From assembly GCA_964304625.1 (NCBI GenBank), contig OZ199838.1, forward strand, positions 4,340,001-4,404,000: a stretch of DNA of 64,000 bases. The letters are read 5' to 3'. Shown in pieces: positions 51,925-63,700 of the stretch. Numbering within the stretch: the stretch's first letter is position 1; every line of letters begins with the position of its first letter. The translations under genes and the position numbers were made by a program. Under the pieces are notes generated by a model. That model did no database searches and was not told the DNA's origin. It saw only the letters and a list, made by a program, of their open reading frames with translations. The stretch comes from Kudoa neothunni. Lineage: Eukaryota; Cnidaria.

Positions 51925-53263
51925 GGCTAAACGTTGAACAGCTTTAAATCCAGCAGGATGCGCGCATTCAAGCAGAATGTTATCAGGATCTCAACATCCT
52001 TAATTGTTGGTTTACCTTCTAACATTGTTGATTTTATTCTCTCTGTAATTATTCATTATTAAAACAATAACAAAGATTTATATGGCTGTAATTATTTCAA
52101 TTCATCACTCTTGGCTCTAGCTTTTATACTATTCAGGAGTATGGGCCGATAAAGTGTTAAACCACTTTTTATACGTTTTTTAATAATATAAAGGAAGGTA
52201 AAATATCAATCGGAATACATTAATATTCCGTAAAGTGTTCATAGTTTCAAAATGGTTATATTTTTAGATTAAAGGTTGCAATTAGTTTGGGTATAAATTC
52301 TACATTTTTTAAATCAACTTAGTATAACATTTTCTAGCAATTTGCCCATATTTCATCTAATGATTTATTTTTGGTAATAAAAATAAACATTAGATACGAT
52401 TGAACATTTAATAATTCCATTGAATATTAAATTCTTGTTATTGTTGCATTCAAGGACCTTTCCCATGCGCTCGCGTTCTATCTTCCCACGAATAATTCTT
52501 TGTAACTAATCATCTCAAATAACAAAATTTTTTCTTACAATTTTCAATTCATCCCATCAATCCCACTAACACTCACTTTTCTATCCTATATTCAAACCCC
52601 AATTGTCTACAAAATGGTAAAAAAAATTACATTGGTAACCTTACCCATACATCCAATTTTTGTCATGGGAAACGATCCTACCTCTGCTCCACCACAATTC
52701 CCATAACGCGGCTGCGGCGAAAAAAATGAGACACTTATATAAAACACCCTATTTTGATTAATTCTCGAATCCATCTATTTTTCTGCCTTAGTTTAATTTG
52801 TATTTTTTCGCGGATACAACACTTACAGACAACAAGTTAATATTAAGTAATTTTTAAGAAGGAAATTTTGATAATCCGTAAAAATAACAGTTAGAACACT
52901 CAAATTCTAGAGCATGAGAACATTCTTTGTTCGGTTGGGTGTTAATAACTTTAAAAATAATTAAGAGGGGCTAGGAGTTCAATACAATATTACAGCAAAC
53001 ATTATTCATAACAAATAGAATGCTAACTGAAATATCTTTATGTATCAACAATTACAAATACAAAAAATTAAAATATCAACATGATCGGTTTTTAATGTAA
53101 TCGCTGATTTGGATTACGACCACCGTTCTATATTTTTACCAAAAATTTCTTACTTCTGATAACAATATTGATTATATGAGAATTTTTAAGTGAATTAACA
53201 AGTTTTTGTAGCGGCATCATCCTTTCAAATGCACATTAAAAGTTGTATTGATAAAATTCATCC
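51925..53263. other. region 5' of transaldolase
   Basis: Apart from the possible transaldolase N-terminal extension (51925-52025) I see no supported gene. It should contain the transaldolase promoter. Confidence 0.35.
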
Positions 53264-53520
53264 ATGGCACATGCTTACTACTGCTACCATACTCACAATC
53301 AAACACAAGGAAACCACTATTTTATGTATTTAGATTGCATATTTAGCTACTATTCTACTGTTGTTTGGATAATCCAATCAAAGGAAAAAGAGTTGACTAG
53401 GAGGCTAAAAAAAGGGTGTTCGACAATGAAACCGTAACTGCCGCTGGATATTACGATTTCGATCCACAAGAACTACTCAAGGCTATTGCTTCTGCGCTGT
53501 TTCTCTACGTCATGATTTAA
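53264..53520 (+). CDS. possible small ORF with a one-base break at an A7 run
   Basis: From ATG 53264 a frame runs 47 codons (including STVVWIIQSKEKELTRRLKK) to an A7 run at 53407-53413. One base away, a second frame continues as RVFDNETVTAAGYYDFDPQE and ends in a hydrophobic tail (LFLYVMI) with TAA at 53518-53520. The second half has protein-like composition and codon use, but I recognise no family and see no splice sites that join the halves. It could be an assembly indel, a relic or chance. Confidence 0.3.
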
Positions 53521-53835
53521 ACTGTAATCGGACTGTACGCTAAATACTTAGCGTAATGCATCTGCACTTATCGTTCGGTCAAATGAGGTTAGAGTAGATG
53601 TGTGAATTATCAAAGAACTTTAGGTCAGTGTTTCCAACGTGGGGCCTGAACAACATTTTGATGGGGCATGGAAATTTTTGAACATTTAACGAACCGCTAT
53701 GGTGGGACGCGGGAAATAATGAGATAATCGGGAAGTATGACGCACTTTGAAGTCTATACCACGATCTTACGATATTGTTTATTTCCAAGTGACGATTAAC
53801 ATCCAAAAAATAAAAAAAGCAATGGTTAATTACAT

Positions 53836-53858
53836 TAATAATAATAATAATAATAAAC
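53836..53858. repeat. TAA microsatellite
   Basis: About seven AAT/TAA units. Just to its left, at about 53625, the bases CAGTGTTTCCAACGTGGGG look like a hAT-type left end without a visible partner. Confidence 0.7.
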
Positions 53859-54309
53859 TTGTCCTTTACTCGAATAGAATCAGAATGGTTTTAATCTCAA
53901 TCTTGTCCCATTTAGAATTGTATATCCCTTTTTTTGATTAGACCTAATATAATATTGATTAATTTTGTGTTTATATTAGTTATTTTCCGTTTATTAGCAC
54001 CGTGTATACATGTATGTCTTTTCTAACGAAGTTTGGATGTACCGCGGGTTTCACTTGAAGCTGTTTTTGACAGAATAAAGAACTAAAGATGTTAATTTTT
54101 AAGTTACATCGATAAATTAAGCTAGATCTAATTGAATAAATTTTAATTTTAATGTGAAAAGAAGTATATATTAATTTCTTCCAAATTTAAATGAGATAGG
54201 GAGCTTAGTTCAAAGTTATAAACAAGTTTCGTTCAAAAATTAATACTTTTGAAAAGAGAAATACACGAAAAATTTTAAAAAAATGCAGGATGCGATAGAG
54301 AAAGACTAG

Positions 54310-55000
54310 AAAACTCTCCTTGGGTTATAAAAATTTTTCCACGCAGCCCAAACGGTCAACACCAGGGCGTCCAATGAGACTATTGAAAAAACCTCAAGGT
54401 CGTAAGGAAAACACAATAATATTATTAAAATAACAAAAAAAATTATTTCAAACGCGGTTTCTAATTATTGTCGTCATTTGAATCGTCTATATCATCTTCA
54501 CAACCCTCAATTAGGAGGTTGATCTATTTTTCAAGCGCTCAAAGTATCGTTGGCTAACAACACCGCTGTTCACATCATGTATTGGTTTATTTGTTGGTTG
54601 CGACGTCAAACGCATATTATTATTTCCACTGGTCAGATTCTTTGCGATAAGTTTACGTTTTACAGTTTCAACCTTTAATGAATTAGTTTAATTTTTACTG
54701 TGTTCATTCATGAATAAATTCGTTCAACATTTGCAGTAGCTGGAATTGTTGTCCTTAGCATCTTGATCAAGCCAATATTTAAAATCTACTTTAAACCAAT
54801 CTTGATTGAAGCTCATATTATACCAAGCTTTTTTTAGCTCCGTTTGAATTTTCATACATACATTAAAATAACATACGTCAACAACTTCAACATATGTTAT
54901 TAAAAAACTATAAAATTTAAAGACAGTGTTGAAATATCCAAATATACTCGCAGAATAATAAGAAGAATTGATTAAATAACAATTATCCAAGGGTTAGAAA
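54310..55000 (-). mobile_element. hAT transposase relic, C-terminal part
   Basis: Read on the minus strand, about 54990-54720 encodes WYNMSFNQDWFKVDFKYW and then, in a neighbouring frame, IPATANVERIYS, a stop, MNTVKIKL and VETVKRKLIAKNLTSG. This is the hAT C-terminal dimerisation pattern (PATANVERxFS...LxVETVKxxL) of the ZBED-like branch. A GC-richer stretch at about 54340-54400 (CAGGGCGTCCAATGAG) may be near the element end. Both the N-terminus and clear ends are missing. It differs in sequence from the two hAT copies at 12.4 and 27.5 kb. Confidence 0.6.
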
Positions 55001-55179
55001 CACAGCTCGTTTCCGACCACCGCGATATCTTTTTAAAATTTTGAATAATTTTAATTCTCTCCACTCTTAAAACAATAAATATGATTATTCTACCTAATTC
55101 CAAAACTTATTATTTATAAATTGATCTCAAAAAATTCAATAATCTAGAAGTTTTGTAAATAAACCAAAAAACCCAAGGT

Positions 55180-55400
55180 TTGGATGTCCTGGTCAGCACC
55201 CCTGAGGCATCGAGGGACGTTGGATTCTTAAGAGTGTGGTTGTCTCGAAACGATGTTTCTGAGGGAGTTAATTAAATTCTTAAGCAACGACAAAAAGGTA
55301 AGACATGAATGGCCTGTAACCTACCGAAGTATTTACAGCTTTTATGGAGTGGGCTGGAACTCCCCTGCCAAACAACTGCACTAAATGCTTTCCTCGTAAA
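55180..55400 (+). repeat. SINE-like GC-richer segment, second copy
   Basis: The block around GTCTCGAAACGATGTTTCTG (about 55232-55251), followed by a GGGAGTTAATTAAA stretch, resembles 5425-5470 of the first SINE-like segment in order and spacing. No tRNA-like head is present, so this would be a 5'-truncated copy. The family is not recognised. Confidence 0.35.
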
Positions 55401-55619
55401 CAAAAATAACATTGAAGTCAGAACAGTGACAACAATTTTCTTATATATAATTCAGTCTATGTATTTATTCTTATATAAAAATAATAATTCTTGAATAATT
55501 ATCAGCAATGTGAAATAAACTATTTTTAAGCTGCGTTTTGGAGAATTGGTGTTATTACGACAATTTCCGATAAAGTAATATTAAAATTCATTGGCATTTG
55601 GGGGTGATTATCTGCTGGA

Positions 55620-56429
55620 ATGAATGTGAACCAAATGAGAGGACCAAATTGTATATTTTGCCAACTTTTCATCAACAATTCCAAACAACAAAACAAAACT
55701 ATTATCGAATATCAAGTGAAATCCATAGCATAGGGACGGTTATCGGTTTTAAACAAGAATTTAGAATATCGATATTGTTGTAATCCGCGATAAATATCCT
55801 AAATCGGACTTACATCTGTTGGCCATACCCCAGCAGCACATAGCTACTGTATCAGATCTGACCATAGAAAATCTCGTGATTTGTATGTTAAATATTGATT
55901 AATATTCCTAAATACTAGTTCCTGGCTGAACATAAGATTTAAAATAATTAAATAAGAGCTAATAATGTTCCCAATCCTCTAATATACTAATTTAGACAAT
56001 AAACCATTGGCATTACTTAAATGAGCGCGCATTGTTTATAACTTTTCTCTCAAATGTAATTTTTTATTTAAGAAGTAATTTGGTAAACATTTAGTAAAAG
56101 AACTGGAGACGAGAATTATTGAAGTGGCTACGAAAATAGGATTCGATGCTAGAGATAGTGTGTAAGTCGCAATTGACTTTATGTGACGATAACTCCCCCC
56201 AAGTATAGGTTATCATAAATGGCCATTTATCCACATCAACCATTTGCATCTACATCTGATTTATCCATTCTCAAAAGTTGGATATTTAAGCCGATTAATT
56301 TACAGAGACAACAGCCTTTGTTTTATATCAGTAATCCAAACAATACAAATACAATGGATTCATTTAAATTTAGAGCAAAAAAATAATAGCCGACTTAGAA
56401 AAAAGCAATGGATAATTGAAAAAATATAA
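55620..56429 (+). CDS. HINT3: HINT3-type histidine triad nucleotide-binding protein
   Basis: HINT proteins hydrolyse adenosine phosphoramidates and acyl-adenylates. Four exons (55620-55715, 55765-55882, 56095-56157, 56209-56429), with introns of 49, 212 and 51 nt, total 498 nt and close in frame as 165 residues. Seen in order: NCIFCQLF (the CxFC zinc-site start of HIT proteins), DKYPKSDLHLLAIPQQHI (vertebrate HINT3 has HHYLVVPKKHI), and the active-site triad HINHLHLHLIYP (HxHxH). GYLSRLIYRDNSLCFI then matches the HINT3-specific GFLSKLVYRVNSYWFI. This C-terminus separates it from HINT1/2. The third intron needs donor GTGTGT at 56158. The gene converges with CHMP5, 170 bp between stops. Confidence 0.9.
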
Positions 56430-56599
56430 AAAAATTATTATGATTGATACAATTGTTGTCTGTCTATTCGATAGGAAGTCCAAATTCATCAACTTTCAAT
56501 CCACTTTTCTAAACAAAGATATAAATCGCTCATAAAAATGCTTAAATTAATCAGATAAAAGCTCCCAAAAATCAACTTGAGTATATTAGGCAAAATAAA
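56430..56599. other. convergent 3' spacer between HINT3 and CHMP5
   Basis: A 170 bp AT-rich gap separates two converging stop codons. It must hold both polyadenylation signals; I did not pick a confident one. Confidence 0.35.
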
Positions 56600-57566
56600 C
56601 TATACCGTTTTAGAATTGGAAGCATTTAATAAAACAGGTTGTTTAGTGGAGTTGGTTTGTTTGGTAGAGGTGGATTGTTGTCGTTGTTGTGGGGGGTCAG
56701 CTGAAATGGAGGTAGGTAATGAGTCGACAGTGGTTAGGTTTTGGTTGACACCGATATCGTCGAGCAGTTTACCAGTTTTTCCCTCGTCCGCGCACATAAC
56801 TTCAAGATCTTCGAATTCTAAGTTCCAGCATACCAAAAATTATCATCACAAATTAATCCATTAAATTTACCGGCCATAAGGTCTTCCTCATTGTATGATT
56901 CTTCGTCAAAATTTTCACCTAATAAAAAGTTGATTTCATTCGCTTCGTCCATCAAATCCTTCATGTCATCGGTTACACTCTATGTACATATCCAATAATT
57001 GAATCACACTAGCACAACCAGCGGCAAATACTTCAATTTTATCAAGATTGACCTTGCGCATGTTTTGTTTGATGGCTCTGGTGCCCGTTTGGATGGCGTC
57101 GCTCTACGTCAACAAAAATCACATTAAAAATTATATTCAAATCAACGTTTTGGTTCAGCATACCATTACCACGGCGTTTTCCATACTGTGAACTGCATAA
57201 TTCATATTATCCAAGTTAAATGATTGTTGGCGCACTCTGTCCAATTGAGATTCATATCTAAACTCGCACATAAAACCAGTCCTAAATTCTTCTTATTCGT
57301 TTACTGCTTGCGCTGTTTAAGTAATCGCATAGCCTTATTTTTTATCACGTTTTTAGCTGTTTGTGTGGTGGCGTTTTTCATTTGGTTATTCAATGTTGTT
57401 AATTCAGCATTCAGTTTATCAATTCTTGCTTCAATGTGATCTCCTTGCTTGTCCACCTTAATAAAATCACATTAGTTAGAGAAGCAAATTATTAACAAAC
57501 CATAGTAATCGCTCCATCTAATGTGGCTCTTTCTCTGGGTTTGTTAGACCCAAAAAACCTTTTCAT
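56600..57566 (-). CDS. CHMP5: CHMP5 (Vps60), ESCRT-III subunit
   Basis: CHMP5 works on endosomes in multivesicular body formation and binds LIP5/VTA1 to control the Vps4 ATPase. Exons 57501-57566, 57305-57456, 57164-57257, 57032-57103, 56871-56979 and 56600-56817 total 711 nt and close in frame as 236 residues (vertebrate protein about 219). Introns are 44-60 nt. Visible features: the MKRFFGS start, a helix 1 stretch with DKQGDHIEARIDKLNAELT, KNVIKNKAMRLLKQRKQYE, QQSFNLDNMNYAVHSMENA, then VTDDMKDLMDEANEINFLL, which is the LIP5-binding region. The last 60 residues are Gln/Thr/Ser-rich instead of the usual acidic tail. It lies 225 bp downstream of THOC2 on the same strand. Confidence 0.93.
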
Positions 57567-57791
57567 TTTGCTCCGTTCTATAGCTCTAAATGTCTAGGCA
57601 CCTTTTCTCACAATTACTTCACGTTGGTGAAGGAAAACTGGTTGGACTTATCACACTCAGCAGCTAATCCACCGTTTTAAGGACTTAACAGTTAACTGTT
57701 GCGCCTGCGCACAAAGTATAAACAATACAATTCATATTTTAAATTCGAAAATAATAACGAAATATAACATAATTATGTTGAAAGGGTTGAA
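57567..57791 (-). promoter_or_regulatory. short THOC2-CHMP5 intergenic region
   Basis: Only 225 bp lie between the THOC2 stop and the CHMP5 start, both on the minus strand. It must include the THOC2 3' end and the CHMP5 leader. A TTTAG|AG acceptor-like site sits about 20 bases before the CHMP5 ATG, which could serve cis- or trans-splicing; this is inference. Confidence 0.3.
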
Positions 57792-60700
57792 TTAACGACG
57801 TTGATCCCTTGGGTGATCATTGTTATTCCTACTTTTGTAGACTTCTCTATCAACATGACTGTGGTTGGCCCTTTTTGAGACAGTATTGGATCCATTGAAT
57901 GTGGAATTAGAATTAGTTGACTGTTGTTGCTGCTGCTGTTGTTGGTTTCTCCTAGCAAGCCGAAGGCTATGCCTGGCAGTGACCAAATCCGATTTACTAA
58001 CCTATAAGTAGTATATAAGTATTATCGGATATTTATACATTAGAAATTGGTATATTAAATAAGCAAAAAATACACTAGAATAAGTTGATGTCATATTATC
58101 AGAGGTTGGATTGTTAACAGTAGAGGGAGCAGGGTTAGGTGTATTATCTAAAGTAGTAGCTAGCTCTTTATTTCTGGTGTAAGCTACATCTAAATTATAG
58201 GGAAATCATATGGTTTGAACAAAAATAATTAATATTTACCACTACTGCTATAACTGGAAGTCGAAGTTCCAGAAGAGTTTGATTTGACTCCAGAACGAGC
58301 GCGTCTTTCAGATGACAATAAAGTGTAGAAATTGTTTGAATTATCTTTAGTGGTTCTACTACCGCTATTATTACTTCCAGTGGTGTTATTTAAAGATGTT
58401 AATGAGGCGGTGTGTTGCTGAGGATTGGGTGAGGATTTTTTTTGAGAGACTGGTTCAATATTTTGAGGTGAATTAAGTTTGGAACGTTTAGCTTCGAATG
58501 TAGTGGAACCAATAGGACTTGAACCGGTAGTTGTTTTATTATTAATTAAGAAGTCAACTGCCGTGGTATCAATGCGGCGCTTTTCTTTTGAGGTCATAAT
58601 ATTCGAATCTCCACCACCACTTGTAAAAGCAATAGTGGATCTGGATTTTTGGCGAACACTACTACTACTTTCTACAGGAGATGCAACTTGATTTGAAACT
58701 ACAGAGGAGGTGTTTACAACAATTGAAGTTGAAGCTGGCTGAACAAAATCGTTTGAAGTAGCACTCAGGGTGGTATCAGCCGCTTTGGTGTTTCCACTAT
58801 TGGAATTGGATCGTTTTTTAAATTCAATTTTACAAAATGCGCTGTCGGCAATAAATTCGCTTTTTCTGCCACGAAGAATACCCGTATAACTTAACGCTAA
58901 TGCGTACAGGTCAGGGCGTTGATCTTTTTCGCGTTGACATAACATTAAAACGTTTTTCTCCAACAATTCGGCAAATGAACCTATTTTCGGATAGTGATCG
59001 ATAATTTTTGTCAGCAGTAATATGGTATTTCTTATTTGATAATATTCGCCCGATCGAATACAACCAATAAACACCTAAATTTGGAGTATCTATTATTTGA
59101 AAATTTCCACTACGAGAGAATACCTTAGTCATACGAGAATGCCATTTAAACACAACCAATCTGTATTGTTCGTAGTCCATAGAACAATTCCAAGGTTGTT
59201 GATGTTGTTGCGATGCTTGTCGGATAGGAGAACATTCTAACCTTTTCTCATCAAAATTTGTTAGGTTAGAATCCAACTGACCAGACTTAGTTTGATGTCT
59301 TCCAAACACCATAAAACAAGGATGATTATAACACTGCTGTTCGTAGATTTTAATGTCTGAATGCCAACTCATAACCACTTCAAGAAGTGTATTCAAAAAC
59401 CGACCAAACAAGGCAGTTTCAACTTCTGTAAAACTGATCAGAACTGGGAATATATTTGTGAATATTTTATCGAGTATGTGAATGGTGGAGAAATGGAGAG
59501 TCTTGGTTTGATGTAATAATATTATGAAGTGTGCAGTGAATACTGCATCAGATATTGAAAATACGCATCGTGGATATATACATAGTTGATAGAAATAAGT
59601 ATTCGCATCTGAAATTGCTCCCTCTATTTTAATAAATGATAAAAATGTGGAAAACAGTCAAATTTTTTTGGGTTTTCAAGTAGAAATAATTTTTGTTAAT
59701 ATTTTTTAATGTTTCAGTATTTATCTCTACTACAATCCTAATCAAATGGATGATTTATTCCAAAAATTCTCAAGACTCATCCATTTACTTTTAAAAATAT
59801 ATATATTTAACACCATTAAAGATTTAAAATTCAAAAATAATTGAATTAATTTGTTTAAAACACAATATCGTTAGAATATTTAAAGGATTCTAATTCTAAT
59901 ACGACATAGGATGGTGTTATTATTAAAGGGCCCAAAAAATATTAATGGTAATTAAAGGTCATTAATGAATGTTATTAGAATCCCCCAGATAATAATTAAT
60001 TACATTTTGACAATATAAACTGGTAGTACATGTAAGTGGGTTTCCTGCTTTATTACTGCCCTAATATGGCAATCGGCTACAACAATCAAACGATTACAGT
60101 TGAAGATATGTCAAAAATAAGAAAAATAAATGCTCTGAATTTTTATTTTTGTGTGTGCGCATAATTGTTGAAATTAAATTGAATGAATTTTATTAACTCG
60201 TAAAAAACCAGCGTAAGTTTATATATTTATATTATTGATAGTATATATTAATTTATTGTCAATATATGTGATACAGTAAGAATGTATATGAAATGAGAGC
60301 ATTAGTGACTAAATTTATATAAAAAAACTTAATTTAAATTTGATCTATCCTTATTTTTATATCACAAAATGTTAGAATACCTATAGGAATCTATTAATAC
60401 CAAAAAAAATGACCTTTAATTATCAAGCATTAGAATCCTCAAGATAGTAGTTAATTACTTTATTATATATATAAACTACTATTATCTCGAAGTAGATTAC
60501 TGTTGTATTTTTGATCATAGTGTTATGAATAATAGGTGCAACAATCATAACACAAAACTTCGATATTTACGCTAAACAATTACGTTATAATATAATAGTT
60601 TTATTTATTAGTGAAATAATTGTTATAATTAATTACGGTGATTATGTTAATATAAAAACTAATTAATCGTGAAACAAACAATTAGAAAAATTGAATATAA

Positions 60701-63700
60701 TGTTAAATTGGAATAAATTTATTTGTCACTACTTACATATCTAATAATTGTTAATTAAATCAAATTTTTTCTAACAAAATTATACGTTCTATATGATAAA
60801 GAATAATGCACATTACTTTCTCGGTAAACAATACGTTAATTCCCAGCCTGGATAAGTATTTGTCAAAGAAAGTTAATAAATTAAGAGATAATGTATTTAT
60901 TAAACCAATTTTACATAATTAAATAAATACAAATAAAATTCATTTTATGACTAGTGATTTTTTGATTTCTATTATACATTTCAAAACTTTATAACAAATA
61001 TTCAGCAACTCAATTTTAATCAATTGACGCATTTACAAAACTGAAACTTTAACAACTAATCCCCGATCTTATACACTTAAAACATGTAACTATATGCTTT
61101 AGTTTTAGCAAATTTTCCAATTAAATAGATAGCTAAAGTACATGTTAACTCAAAATCAGGCTCTCATTTCCTCCTGTATGATAAAATAAATTGGAAATAT
61201 AGATTCTAAAGTCAAAAGAGAATAATTATGAAAAAGAACCCACCTATAAATGAGTAAACAAAATTCATTCCTAGTAAGAGGGAATTACATTAAAATATTA
61301 TAACATTTTTTAAAAGAATTACTTATTATAAATAAATTTTAACACATGTAATTGAATTAAAATGTATTATCAAAAATATTTATCACCAATCTATTCAAAT
61401 TTATCTCCATGATGTTATCGCACATATTTTGTTGTAAATCTATTTAAATTAAAAAGGGTAAGATTATATGTATTGTTTTTAGATAATTAAAATTATATAA
61501 TGTTATAATTACTCGTTTTAAATCATTTATAAGCATAATTACCACGGAACAACGAAAAATAAAAAGTCACGTGGTAGTCGGTCGTACGTACTTTTTGTTT
61601 TGACCGCGTGATTAAATTAAGCATTTTCTTTCTTTTTTTACAGCGATTAAACAGTTTGTGAGTTTTTATGGTTACATTAATGTGGTAGCTAGTTGAAAAA
61701 TGAAGAATAAACATAGACACATGTTATAGATATATAGTAGTGAGGTTTATAATGATGTCCTCTCTAACTCATAGTAATAACAATGGCGCGATGACAGTCC
61801 CTCCGCAATAATTAAAAAACGGAAGATGAAATTATTGATCACAAATTGAGTCTTTCAGAGATGGCCTCATTTTATTTAGAAGGGCTTGGCGACTATTTTA
61901 GACATCATGGCTCAAAAAAGTGGGAGTCAATATCTGATTCCGCTTGGGGTGTTTGTTCAATTTAAATCGTATTTAAAAAAATAATAAATGTTTTTTGTCA
62001 GTAACGTTTAAGTTATAGCCAATTTTGTTTTTTAACATTTCTATGCGCGTTCCCGGAAATTGTCCGTACGACTGGTCCATTACTGTATTTCTCAGCGTAT
62101 CATGAAGAAAATGAAGTAAATAACTCCAAATTAATGTTAACATCAGAGTTAAAGAAGTAATGAGTTTCAGATTAATAATAAATACCTACCCAAGTATTAA
62201 GGAATTAAATTGATGAGTTTTAGGGGTTCTGACGTCCTCGATTTGAAGATGGAAGAGGCTGTTTCTGTGGTAAATTTTAAAATCAATTTGATGTACACAT
62301 ACACGGTTTCATTTTTAATCCCAACAACATTTCTCTTAAAATGCTTACAGATTCAATTTTTTTGAATCCGCTATATTTAATTATTTCAGGCTCGCCATTT
62401 CGTTCTGAAGAGACGGGAATAATTTAAGTCAAAACTAGTAACACCGGATTGGTATTTACCACGCAAATAGCACTTTCTTAATAAACTGGAAGCTTCTGTC
62501 TAACTGATATAATTAAATTATAAAAACGAATCTATTCTCATCTCATGTCTTTAAATGCGCACAACTTGTTAAATTTACTCGCTAAAGCGAAAAAAATTTA
62601 CTCCTGCTTTCAAATTTAAATAGGAGAAGGAGAATAAATTCACGAAAAGACGGAAAAATAAATCACACTCAAGTCAATATAACGTACTGAAAATCATTAC
62701 CTCATTTTAATTCAAAATATATTGGATGATGTAAATTTTAAGCTCTTAGGTAGAATATGTAATTATTGGCGTTTATTTATTGAAAAATAATATTCACGCA
62801 TAAAAGAATTAATTTTCTTTAATAAAGTTTTAGACGTGTTAGTACTCGTTTTGTCAAACTAATAATTAAAACCAAAAGCTTTGAGATTAAATATATGCAA
62901 TTTCTGTTATCGTAATATATTATTCAAAATTTCCCGTGCAAGTTAATTCCAAATTAATTTTATGAAATCAAATAATATTAAAAAATTATCCAAAAAAAAT
63001 ATAATGCAATTTCTTGTATTTAATTGATTTCTAATAGCGAACCTTTCTTTTCATTAACTACGACAAAAGTTAAAAAAACAATTAAAAACTTTTCTTAATG
63101 AATGAAGTATTATTAGAATGGATATAAAAAAATTTATCTGCCAATTATTAAGTTAAATTATTAAAGTAAATGATTAAATAAAACGTACCCAATCTTAAAG
63201 TAAAATAAAGGAATGACTTATTTTTTAACATTTAATATTTATTAAAAACTGAAACTAAAACAAGCCAAAATTAATTGAGAATAATTAAGAGTAATTGTAA
63301 AAAATACTTTTAGGGAAAAAATTCTGCCCATGTTTTTCGAACCAACTTACCACATGTTGATAGTGGCTACTGTGTGAGTTTTTGTCGTTGGTCAATAGAA
63401 GTATTTGATTTTTGAGTTTGTCTTTTTCTTTTTTGGGCAAGTTGGATTCTTTTCGATCGCTTGAAGAGTTACCTAACTTTTGGTTGGTTTTCGAAATAGC
63501 TTCATCATATTTGGCCGAAGGGAAACAAATATCATATAGATCCAACAACCAAAATACACAAAACAGTTTTCTACTGATGTACTGTTGAATGTCAGCAGGA
63601 AGTACACTCTCGTCGCACATTTCTTCATATTGTTTGATTTGAAGTTGATAAATACTTTCAAAGTCTTCAAAGTTTAATTCTGCATGTTTAGTGAAATCAA

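Noticed and set aside
53404-53520. Hydrophobic C-terminus considered as cornichon-like
   Set aside because: Only a GYYD-like and an FxLYxMI-like resemblance; upstream cornichon segments are absent.
54724-54990. Minus-strand ORF whose WFKVDFKYW end looked like a p23/CS-domain chaperone
   Set aside because: Reading on in the next frame gives PATANVERIYS and VETVKRKL, the hAT transposase C-terminal pattern, so it is a transposon relic.
56577-56864. Plus-strand ORF opposite CHMP5
   Set aside because: It is antisense to the well-supported last CHMP5 exon.
57773-57986. Alternative minus-strand frame with Ser/Asn runs over the THOC2 last exon
   Set aside because: It is a shadow of the Gln-rich THOC2 tail, which is the frame that splices in phase.
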